From: Brevundimonas sp. MYb52
GTDB taxonomy: Bacteria; Pseudomonadota; Alphaproteobacteria; Caulobacterales; Caulobacteraceae
Direction: 5' to 3'
NCBI RefSeq assembly: GCF_002979535.1
Contig: NZ_PCPB01000007.1
Coordinates: 1 to 64,000 of the forward strand
DNA: 64,000 nucleotides
Shown: piece after piece, positions 8,118 to 15,662 of the stretch
How positions within the stretch are numbered: the first letter of the stretch is position 1
Layout of the letters: every line of letters starts with the position of its first letter
Notes under the pieces: model-generated
The model's input: only the letters and a program-made list of their open reading frames with translations
Database searches by the model: none
What the model was told of the DNA's origin: nothing
Made by a program: the position numbers and the translations under genes

Positions 8118-11100
8118 TCAGAAGCTCAGGCGGAAGCCGCCGTAGAAACGCCGTCCCAAGCCGTCGTAGACGTCAGGGAAGGTAGTCCAGCCGGTGGCCT
8201 GGCCGATGTCGCCGTTGGTGCCGGCGACGAACATGTATTCGTCGAACAGGTTGTCGACGCCGGCGTAAACGCTGGCTCTGTCGTTGAGGTCGTAGCGGAC
8301 TTGAGCGTTGACGAAAGTCATCGAGGGCAGCAGGGATTCCAGATCCGAGTCAAAGAAGCCTACGTCCGCCTCTCCGACATACTGGACGCCCATGGTCACT
8401 TGTAGCGGGCCGCGAGCATAGAGCAGGTTCAGCATGGCCTCATGATCCGGCGAGCCGACCGTGCCGGCGAAGGTCTGCGGCGCGGCGCCTGGGAAGGCGG
8501 TCGAGCTGAAGTCGATCAGGTGGCTGTAGGTCAGCGAGGCGGAAAGGCTGCCCAGGTCCGTCGACGGCGCCGAGAAGGCGTCGTTGAGGGGCAGGCTGTA
8601 GCTGGCCTTGAGGTCCAGGCCTTCGACATTGATCTCGGCCAGGTTCAGGTTGCGGATGTTGACGTATTGCAGGGCTCCGACCGAAGCGCCGCCGCTGAAG
8701 CGCTGGATACCGCCGCAGAAGGGCGAGGTGGGGTCGAACGACGCGGCGTTCTCGTAGCAGCGATCGACCGAAACCTGGCGACCATAGGTGCCGACGCCGT
8801 CCTCGATCGAGATGTCATAGTAGTCGGCCGACACTGATAGACGCGACCACCAATCGTTCCAGCGCGGGTTGAAAAGCACGCCCAGGGTGAAGGTCTTCGA
8901 GGTTTCCGGCGTCAGGTCCGGATTACCGGTGTTGAAGCCCGATACCCCCTGGAACTCGGGCTGGGTCAGGGCGAAGCCGCCATCGCGGGCGACACGAGCG
9001 GCGATCGCTGAGTCCAGCATGCAGGCCTGAGCCACGGCGTCGCCGATGGTCGAGGCGTCGACGCCGCTGTTCAGCACGACATCCGGATCGGCGATGTTGG
9101 AGCGGGTGTTGAGGAAGGCGGCCTGACCGCCGCTGAGAGTCACACCTTCGCAGGGATCTCCGACCTGGGGGAAGGTCTGAGAGCCGGGGTTGAACAGTTC
9201 GTTGATGTTCGGCGCGCGCACCGCGACCGCATATTGCGAACGCAGCTTGAGCCAACTGGTCGGCAGGTACTCAATCGAAGCCGCCCAGGCCGTGGTCGAG
9301 CCGACGGTGCTGTAGTCGGACACGCGGCCAGCCAGATTCAGGTCCAGGGCCTTGGCGTAGGGCAGGTCAGACAGAAGCGGGATGCGCAGTTCGGCGAAGG
9401 CTTCGCGGACGTCAAAGGCACCGCGCGTCTCGGGCGTGATATTGCCGGTGGCCAGACCAAGCTGGGTCAGAGGGTCGGGCGTCGAGCGTGCCGATTCTTC
9501 GCGGTACTCGCCGCCGATGACAAACCCGATGTCACCGGCCGGAGACACGTTCGGCAGCGAGCCGCTGACGAAGCCGTTGACGATGTATTGCTCCTGGAAG
9601 GCGTCCAGACCAGTCGCGGCGGTGAAGTAGGTCGCCGCCTCCTCGGAGATGCCGCCCTCTTCGAAGATGAAGATCGGTCGGCAGCCCTGGGCGCGGGCGG
9701 CGGAGTCGCGGCAGACGGTTTCGCCGTCGATCACGACCGCGTCCAGGGCCTGGCGGAAGCGCCCGGTCATGACGTCGCCGTTCGAGCGCTGGTCATAGTC
9801 GGAGCGACCGTAGTTGAGGCTGAGCTCGTAGCTGAGGTTCTGGGTCAGATCACCTTCGAAGCCAGCGACGAGGCGGGCCATCGAGCGTTCGGACTCATTG
9901 CCGCGATTGCCAACATCGCTTATGCGGCGGCGGAAGCCGACCACCAGGTCTTCGTCGGCGATGCCCGGATGCTGGGCGCGCACAGCGGCGGCCAGAGCGG
10001 TCGGCACGACGGCGCTGGTGATTGGCACGCCGTAGCGGCACTCGTTGTCGCCATCGCCATCGAAATCGCGGCAGTCGGGCAACTGATCAATCCCGAACTG
10101 GTCCTGATAGATGGCTTCGGAGCCGACGGGGTTGCCTTCGATCTCGCTCGAGGTCCGGCCATGGAAGACCGACATCTCCGAGAAGAAGCGGTGGTTGTCG
10201 TTGATGTCGTAAGTCGCCTGCCCGTTGAAGCGGATCTGTTCTTCGGGAACATAGAGTTGGCGCTCGGCCGAGCGGTTATAGCCGAAGTCGGCGTTGGTGT
10301 AGGGCACGACCGCCCCGGCGTCGTTGACCACGCGCGTCAGGTTGCCCGCGCCGACGCGAGGAACGAGGGCCGTGCCGCGCGGGATGAAGGACGAGAATAC
10401 GCCGACGGTCTGCTGGCGTGCGGTGGTCGCGGCGGCGTCGATGCACATCTCGCGGTCGCAACGGTCTCGGCCATAGACCGAGCCCGTTCGCCGCCAGCCC
10501 AGGGAGCCGACGAAGTTGCCGCGGTCATCGGCGAAGTTGGAGCCGAATTTCAGACCAATCTTGTAGTTTTCATTGTCGCCTCGTTCGGTGATCCCGCCCT
10601 GGGCCGACAGCTCAAGGCCCTCGAAATCCTTCTGGGTGATGATGTTGATCACCCCCGCCAGAGCGTCCGAGCCATAGACGGCTGAAGCGGCGCCCGTCAC
10701 GACGTCGATGCGATCGACGAAATCGGTTGGGATGGTGTTGAAGTCGACAATCTGGCTACCGACGATGCCCGCGACATGGCGGCGGCCATTGACCAGCACC
10801 AAGGTCCGGTTCTCGCCCAGGTTTCTCAGGTCGACCGTGGTGACCCCGTTGTTTGCGGTCGAGAAGGTCGTCGTGGTCGGCGTGAAGGTCGAGACGCCAG
10901 CTTCCGGCAGGGTGCGCAGGATGTCGCCCGTATTCATCTGGCCTGTGGCCTCGATGTGCTGGGCGGTGATGACCGAGACCGGGACCGGCGAGTCCTGGTT
11001 GGGACGGGCGATGCGCGAGCCGGTGACGACGATTTCATCAACCGTTGTTGTGTCTTGTTGTTGGGCGGATTGGGCCAGTGCAGGCATGGCTGCAGCCAGG

Positions 11101-11156
11101 GCTCCACCGATGATGGTTGTGGCCAGCAGGCGCCGGCGCAGTAGGTGAGTTTGCAA
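8118..11156 (-). CDS. TonB-dependent outer-membrane receptor, large, TTG start
   Basis: A 1012-residue receptor with a signal peptide (about 1-28, cleaved near PALAQ), a plug that opens with DEIVVTGSRI and contains VLVNGRRHVAG and GAASAVYGSDALAGVINII, and a barrel ending GRRFYGGFRLSF. I choose TTG 11156 as the start because a near-perfect Shine-Dalgarno (AGGAGGGAGG) sits five bases upstream; the longer in-frame start at 11210 has none and would spoil the signal peptide. It is about 30 percent similar in layout to the neighbour at 4.5 kb by eye and belongs to the same long-barrel class. The LytS/LytT pair lies directly upstream in the same direction and could control it, though the 191-base AT-rich gap argues for its own promoter. 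Confidence 0.92.
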   Translation of the reverse strand: MQTHLLRRRLLATTIIGGALAAAMPALAQSAQQQDTTTVDEIVVTGSRIARPNQDSPVPVSVITAQHIEATGQMNTGDILRTLPEAGVSTFTPTTTTFSTANNGVTTVDLRNLGENRTLVLVNGRRHVAGIVGSQIVDFNTIPTDFVDRIDVVTGAASAVYGSDALAGVINIITQKDFEGLELSAQGGITERGDNENYKIGLKFGSNFADDRGNFVGSLGWRRTGSVYGRDRCDREMCIDAAATTARQQTVGVFSSFIPRGTALVPRVGAGNLTRVVNDAGAVVPYTNADFGYNRSAERQLYVPEEQIRFNGQATYDINDNHRFFSEMSVFHGRTSSEIEGNPVGSEAIYQDQFGIDQLPDCRDFDGDGDNECRYGVPITSAVVPTALAAAVRAQHPGIADEDLVVGFRRRISDVGNRGNESERSMARLVAGFEGDLTQNLSYELSLNYGRSDYDQRSNGDVMTGRFRQALDAVVIDGETVCRDSAARAQGCRPIFIFEEGGISEEAATYFTAATGLDAFQEQYIVNGFVSGSLPNVSPAGDIGFVIGGEYREESARSTPDPLTQLGLATGNITPETRGAFDVREAFAELRIPLLSDLPYAKALDLNLAGRVSDYSTVGSTTAWAASIEYLPTSWLKLRSQYAVAVRAPNINELFNPGSQTFPQVGDPCEGVTLSGGQAAFLNTRSNIADPDVVLNSGVDASTIGDAVAQACMLDSAIAARVARDGGFALTQPEFQGVSGFNTGNPDLTPETSKTFTLGVLFNPRWNDWWSRLSVSADYYDISIEDGVGTYGRQVSVDRCYENAASFDPTSPFCGGIQRFSGGASVGALQYVNIRNLNLAEINVEGLDLKASYSLPLNDAFSAPSTDLGSLSASLTYSHLIDFSSTAFPGAAPQTFAGTVGSPDHEAMLNLLYARGPLQVTMGVQYVGEADVGFFDSDLESLLPSMTFVNAQVRYDLNDRASVYAGVDNLFDEYMFVAGTNGDIGQATGWTTFPDVYDGLGRRFYGGFRLSF

Positions 11157-11347
11157 GTTTGCCTCCCTCCTGACGCATTTTTCAATGCGCAGATTATTGA
11201 AATCTCTCAATCCTGATTCTGGGGTGAGAGATTAGGAGGTTAGTTTTTTCGCTCAGATGGACAATAAAGGTGTTGTTGTGTTTTGGTCTATGTCAAATTA
11301 GTCGTCAATTTAGACGCATGAATATTAATTGTGAATGTGCAATTTGT

Positions 11348-12136
11348 TCATGATGTTTGTCTCCATGGCTTTATATTCATGATCTGGGATACGCGATCGG
11401 CATAGCTGGGGCCGACCGTGATCTCTCGGCCGTTTGACAGGGTGAGCGCCAGCTTGCGCCCCGTTCGACGCCTTACACCTCGAACGAAGGCCAGATTGAC
11501 GATGACGGAGCGATGGCAGCGAACGAACCGGGTTGGGTCGATTCTCTGCTCCAGAGAGCTGATGGTGTCCCGCACCAGATAGGTCGCTCCGCGTGTGTGC
11601 AACTCGACATAGTCTCCCTGGGCCAGGATATGATCCACGTCCTCCAGAGGCTGGCGGTGCAGGCCATCGGCCCGTCGAATCCAGACTTCCGTCTCATGTA
11701 GCGAGGGCTCGGTCGTTTGCTGCAGGGAAGCGACAAGGGTTTGCAGTTCGGCGAAGCGCTGATCCGAATTGCGCGCATCCAGGCGTGTTCGCGCCCGCCG
11801 GATCGCAGCGCGCAGCCGTTCAAACTCGAAGGGCTTGGTGAGGTAGTCGGCGGCGTTCAGCGCGAAGGCGTCAACGGCGTGCTGGGTGAAGGCGGTGACG
11901 AAGATGATCTCTGGGACAGGATCGGAGGGGGAGAGGCGCGAGACCACGCCAAGACCGTCCAATCCGGGCATCTCGATATCCAGGACGGCGATGTCGGGCT
12001 GCAGGGATCGGATCAGTTGCAAGGCGTCTTCGCCCGAACGGGCGGCTGCGGCCAGTTCGACTTCCGGAATGCAGGCGAGCGCCTGCTTTAGGCGCGCCAG
12101 GGCGAGGGGTTCGTCATCGGCGATCAGAACCTTCAT
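11348..12136 (-). CDS. LytT-type response regulator
   Basis: A 262-residue response regulator: receiver domain at about 1-120 with acidic pair D7/D8, phospho-acceptor D53 (in AVLDIEMPGLDG), Thr and the conserved Lys of YLTKPF; then a LytTR DNA-binding domain at about 160-255 (DYVELHTRGATYLVRDTI, RFVRCHRSVIVNL). LytTR proteins bind direct repeats upstream of their targets. The true start is ATG 12136, overlapping by four bases the stop of the histidine-kinase gene, so the two are translationally coupled. It probably answers an envelope or nutrient signal and may regulate the adjacent TonB receptor; no target site was proven. Confidence 0.92.
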   Translation of the reverse strand: MKVLIADDEPLALARLKQALACIPEVELAAAARSGEDALQLIRSLQPDIAVLDIEMPGLDGLGVVSRLSPSDPVPEIIFVTAFTQHAVDAFALNAADYLTKPFEFERLRAAIRRARTRLDARNSDQRFAELQTLVASLQQTTEPSLHETEVWIRRADGLHRQPLEDVDHILAQGDYVELHTRGATYLVRDTISSLEQRIDPTRFVRCHRSVIVNLAFVRGVRRRTGRKLALTLSNGREITVGPSYADRVSQIMNIKPWRQTS

Positions 12137-13242
12137 GCTGCGACCTCGAACGGCAGGTCGATATCGACGCGCCAGCCGCCGGATTGCATAGGCCCATACT
12201 TCAGATATGCTTCGGGTCCATACATGAGCTCGAGCCGGCGCTCCGTATTGGTCAGACTTTGACCAAGGCCGCTGCTGCACGCAGGGGCTGCGCCTGGACC
12301 GTCGTTCACGACCCAGAGTTTGAGACGGTTGCCGTCGCGACGAGCGCCGATCTCCAGGGTCACCGGCGAGATTGATCGGGCCAGGCCGTGTTTGACGGCG
12401 TTCTCGACGAAGGGCTGCAGGATCAGGCTGGGCGTCATGGCGGGCAGGGCTTCAGGTTCCACCAGAAGGCGCCGCCGGAGACGATCCGGAAAGCGAACCT
12501 GCTCGATGTCGAGATAGCGCCCCTGGCTGTCGATCTCGCTTTCCAACCGGACCAGTTCGCGGGGGCCTGTCGCCAGGGTGTGCTTGAGGAAGTCCGCCAG
12601 TCTTATCAAGGTCGTATCCGCCTCCTGGGCCCGGCCCTGTCCGATCAGGCTGGAGACGGAGTTCAACGTGTTGAACAGGAAGTGGGGCTGGATCTGAAGT
12701 CGGAGCGCAGCCAGTTGCGCCTGCTGCGCCGCGATCTGAGCTTCCGTCGTGCGTGCTTGCTGGCGACGCAGGTTGTCGCCCGCCACCATGACGGCGCAGA
12801 GGGCGGACCATGTCATGATCGGCCAGAGGAAGGAGATATAGGTCGAGCTCAGGTTGCGAAAATCGAGAAAATGCTCGCTGCTGATAGCGTGATAGTCGGT
12901 CAGCATGCGGAAATAGGTCGCATTCAGCACCGTATGCAGCAGGCAGATGACGAGGCCCAGCGCCGCGGCGCGCCAGAACCAGGCGAAGGCGCGCGTTTCC
13001 GACAAGCGACGCAGCACGACCCACATGCACAGGGTGAGGAAGACACCCGTGCCTAGGCTGGCCATCCGGGCCAGCAGCACGCCCTCCATCTGATTGAAGT
13101 CCGACGGCGAGATCAGCGAGCGAGCGCTGAGTTGCAGGGCGTTGATGCTCCAGAAGACGATGGTCAGAAGGGCGACCATGCCATCCAGGCGGGTAGGCGG
13201 CCAGGATGGGGTCTCGTCGTGGTGGTCGTCGTGCGCGCTCAT
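12133..13242 (-). CDS. LytS/YehU-type sensor histidine kinase
   Basis: A 369-residue membrane kinase. Four to five predicted helices occupy about residues 20-165; a coiled linker rich in Gln/Ala follows; the His_kinase domain carries the phosphorylation motif LQIQPHFLFNTLNSV (His near 192), and the ATPase part has the N-box FVENAVKHGL and a glycine-rich SSGLGQSLTNTERRL. This short LytS-like kind lacks a large extracellular sensor, so it probably senses through its membrane part. The start is ATG 13242 with GCAGGAGA seven bases upstream. It forms a two-gene operon with the LytT regulator (four-base ATGA overlap). Confidence 0.9.
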   Translation of the reverse strand: MSAHDDHHDETPSWPPTRLDGMVALLTIVFWSINALQLSARSLISPSDFNQMEGVLLARMASLGTGVFLTLCMWVVLRRLSETRAFAWFWRAAALGLVICLLHTVLNATYFRMLTDYHAISSEHFLDFRNLSSTYISFLWPIMTWSALCAVMVAGDNLRRQQARTTEAQIAAQQAQLAALRLQIQPHFLFNTLNSVSSLIGQGRAQEADTTLIRLADFLKHTLATGPRELVRLESEIDSQGRYLDIEQVRFPDRLRRRLLVEPEALPAMTPSLILQPFVENAVKHGLARSISPVTLEIGARRDGNRLKLWVVNDGPGAAPACSSGLGQSLTNTERRLELMYGPEAYLKYGPMQSGGWRVDIDLPFEVAA

Positions 13243-13440
13243 TTCGTCTCCTGCCGATGGAAGAAGCACCAACCGCCGTCCATGTGCAAAGCATGGTCGG
13301 TAGAGTCGCCGCTTAGCGCGACGAAACGTGTTTTTGGCGCGCCGAAGTCGAGCCCCAATCGGCTGATCGTCCCTTTCGCTCGACCACTTAAGCGGCGTGA
13401 TCCGCACAATGGCGCACCAGAGTGACGAAGGTGCGTGCGA

Positions 13441-13806
13441 ATGACCGACGAGGCGGAAGAAATGGCCGGAATTCTGATCTCTATCCTGGTCGAAGTCGAG
13501 AAAACGGCCCCGGGACTGAGCTTGGGTCAACTGATCATGTTCCTGCACATTCTTCGTCTGGAAGGCGTGCGCATGACAGCCTTGTCCGAACTGTGCGGGC
13601 GTCACGACGCCGTAGTCTCGCGCGGCGTGCGCGCCATGGCGGTGGCGGGAGATGCCGGAACCTTGGCGCCGGCCTATGGCTTGGTGGAGTTGCTGCGCGG
13701 TTCTGATGCGCGCAGTCGTCATCTGGCGCCGACCGCCGCAGGCATGGCTCTGGCGGATCGCCTGTCGCGTCTTCTTGGTACGGCCTACGGCGGCCAGATA
13801 CAGTGA
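13441..13806 (+). CDS. Small winged-helix (MarR-like) protein
   Basis: A 121-residue protein with the helix-turn-helix pattern of MarR-type regulators (LGQLIMFLHILRLEGVRMTALSELCGRHDAVVSRGVRAM split over residues 27-70) and a wing ending HLAPTAAGMALADRLSRLL. No effector domain is present. It diverges from the histidine kinase gene across about 200 bases. I place the start at ATG 13441; an in-frame GTG two codons earlier is possible. Its targets are unknown. Confidence 0.6.
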   Translation: MTDEAEEMAGILISILVEVEKTAPGLSLGQLIMFLHILRLEGVRMTALSELCGRHDAVVSRGVRAMAVAGDAGTLAPAYGLVELLRGSDARSRHLAPTAAGMALADRLSRLLGTAYGGQIQ

Positions 13807-13838
13807 AAACGGGTAGGGGCTGAAAGCCGCCCCGACGA

Positions 13839-14090
13839 TCAGTCGCGAGGCCAGGGCCGAGATGGAGCGGCCGCGCGTGATATCAGTCGCGGCCGGCGAT
13901 CTCCGAAACGAACATCGATCCGATCGGAAACTGCGTTCAGCTCGACCAGGGCGCGACGAATTTCTTTCTCGCGGGCCATGGCCTTGAGATAGTCCTCCGC
14001 CTCGTACTCGATCGTAATGACGGCTTTTCGTTTCATCGGCGCGATTTCGCCGGCGCTGCGGTGAGGGGAGGCGTGGTTCGCTCTGTTCAT
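13839..14090 (-). CDS. Small hypothetical protein
   Basis: Up to 83 residues; the best-ordered part begins at an internal Met (14036) with KRKAVITIEYEAEDYLKAMAREKEIRR, i.e. one strand followed by a charged helix, and ends in a Pro/Arg-rich tail. I do not recognise it. It follows the OmpR-like gene by 13 bases on the same strand, suggesting co-transcription and perhaps partnership with that regulator. Neither candidate start has a strong ribosome site. Confidence 0.45.
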   Translation of the reverse strand: MNRANHASPHRSAGEIAPMKRKAVITIEYEAEDYLKAMAREKEIRRALVELNAVSDRIDVRFGDRRPRLISRAAAPSRPWPRD

Positions 14091-14103
14091 GGTCGTTGAC
14101 GCC

Positions 14104-14862
14104 CTAGGCCTGAATGAGAGGGGCGTCGAAACGATAGCCTCGGCCCCAGACGTTTTCGATCGGCAGCACGATCTGGGCGTCCATCAAGGCCTTGCGCTTC
14201 AGGCGACTGATCGCCGTACGCATCTGTCCCGAATGGAAGTCGCAGTCCATGAGCACGCCGTCGGCATGATCGGACAGGGCGATCAGCAGCTCATGATCCC
14301 GACCCGTAAGGCCGATCCTCTGCCCGCTCGGCGCAATCAATATCCGCTGCGCGTGCCTGAGCGTCCAGGCGGCTTTCGAAGACGATGAGTTCGGCTTCTC
14401 CGTCTTGCGGTAGATTATGCGGTTCAGGCGGGCCAGTATTTCGCGGGCGTTCGCTTCCGGGCCCACCAGATCGTCCACCCCCATCTCCAGCATCAGAACA
14501 CGCTCCAGGGCTTCGCCCTCTACGGCGACGATGAAGATCGGCGGAGCATCCGCGCGGTTCAGTTGTCGCAGGGTCCCGAACGCCGATGGGTGGGGCAGGC
14601 TGGCCACTAGGATAATGAGGTTGAATAGATCCGAAAGCGGTTGGCCGTCATCGCATATGGCGTCGAGTGACGTCGTCTCGAAGACGGCGAAGCCGGATTT
14701 CTCAAGATACTCCCCCAGTCCAGTCGGAGCCTTGTCGCTTAGATCAAGGAGCAGCAACCGCCCAATTTCGCGATTGAGAGGGGGCGATTTGGCGTCGGTG
14801 CTTCGATTCTTGGTGGTTGGAGCTGTCAGAAGCATGGCGCTCTTTCTCAAATCCTCGGACAT
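14104..14862 (-). CDS. OmpR-like regulator with a degenerate receiver domain
   Basis: A 252-residue protein. Residues about 34-150 have the fold signature of a receiver domain (GRLLLLDLSD, then LFNLIILVAS, then MGVDDLVGPEANAREILARL), but the phospho-acceptor Asp expected in the second strand motif is replaced (IILVAS in place of a D-containing strand) and the conserved Lys of the last loop is missing. Residues about 165-248 form an OmpR/PhoB winged helix (LTGRDHELLIALSDHADGVL, then ISRLKRKAL and VWGRGYRFDAP). It is thus likely a phosphorylation-independent DNA-binding protein. No histidine kinase lies beside it. A small unknown protein follows in the same direction. Confidence 0.75.
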   Translation of the reverse strand: MSEDLRKSAMLLTAPTTKNRSTDAKSPPLNREIGRLLLLDLSDKAPTGLGEYLEKSGFAVFETTSLDAICDDGQPLSDLFNLIILVASLPHPSAFGTLRQLNRADAPPIFIVAVEGEALERVLMLEMGVDDLVGPEANAREILARLNRIIYRKTEKPNSSSSKAAWTLRHAQRILIAPSGQRIGLTGRDHELLIALSDHADGVLMDCDFHSGQMRTAISRLKRKALMDAQIVLPIENVWGRGYRFDAPLIQA

Positions 14863-14984
14863 CGAGATTCATGCGACAGTTGCCGGCCGATTTGTCGGCG
14901 TTGACGCGCCATATGACTAAAGAGAGCTTTACTCGACGACGTAACAGAGGGTTTGGTCGAGAGGTAATCGAGCGGTCAGTATGG

Positions 14985-15298
14985 AAGCACGTGGCGCTGC
15001 ATGATATTGTTGCTTGTCGTAGCGGATGGGCTCGGTTCGGGATTTACGCCTTGGGCAGGCTGTCCAGCAGGGCGGCGCCGCCGGTGTAATCACTAACCTA
15101 GCCCGCCATCATGAACAGGCTGATCGGGCGTCCATTCGCATCGGCTACGGTGTGCGGCTTGGTGTTCATGCCGCCCTTGGTGCCCGCAGGCTTGAAGCCG
15201 TTGCAGTGCGCCTTCAGATAGATCGCGTCGATCATGACGGTCCGGCGTCGGTCTGGACGCCGGACAAACCCTCCATCATCCGAACGAAGAGGCGGCTA
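14985..15298 (-). mobile_element. IS5-family transposase remnant
   Basis: Minus-strand translation gives pieces of an IS5-family (IS427/IS1031-like) DDE transposase. FVRMMEGL is followed, in another frame, by MIDAIYLKAH and TKGGMNTKPHTVADANGRPI, then an in-frame TAG at 15098-15100 where Gln is expected, then VSDYTGGAALLDSLPKA. After an internal deletion comes IRYDKQQYH from the C-terminal part. Two frame changes, one nonsense codon and one deletion make it dead. I could not define terminal inverted repeats. Its upstream end abuts a decayed copy of part of the LysR gene found at 1.85 kb. Confidence 0.7.
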
Positions 15299-15549
15299 CG
15301 CCTCTGCCCATCGGTGAGACGTAGCGCTTGGTGCACGAGAGCGGACAGGAAGTCGTGGTGCGTCCGCGGGGCCGCCAAAGCCGACGCGCAGACGGCGGCG
15401 CCTCGCGCGGGTGTTGGCATCGCGACATCGCTGAAGGGCGGCTGGAGACTGTCATGACCGACTGGGCCCTGCCTCTGATCTCCGTCCACCTGGTGGCGCC
15501 CGGCAGCGGGCGGAGGCCGGCGCGCGTGACCGCGCTGATGGACTATCTC
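15299..15549 (+). pseudogene. Decayed duplicate of the LysR C-terminal region
   Basis: This stretch aligns closely with bases about 2437-2724 of the intact LysR gene. The same runs appear in order: the segment encoding LVHESGQEVVVRPRG, then EGRLETVMT and WALPLISVHLVAPGSGRR, then ARVTALMDYL. The copy has substitutions, an internal loss of about 26 bases and frame changes, and it lacks the DNA-binding domain. It lies directly next to the IS5 remnant, which suggests that transposition or IS-mediated rearrangement made the duplication. It is in the same orientation as the intact gene, 12.8 kb away. Confidence 0.8.
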
Positions 15550-15662
15550 AGCTCAACCGCCGTCTGGCTCCGCGACTTGAAGATGCCGTGCCAGAGGCTC
15601 CGGCGGCCCCAGCGCTTTGAATCAAGAGCCGTGACCATCGCGAGACCAGTTGAGACCCGGCC

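Noticed and set aside
11296..11315. TGTCAA near 11298 upstream of the 8-kb TonB receptor as another island operator
   Set aside because: Only one half-site is present; the bases at the right spacing do not give TTGACA.
15550..15662. Possible further mobile-element end between the LysR copy and the sulfatase gene
   Set aside because: No inverted repeat or transposase piece could be recognised; the sequence is left unassigned.
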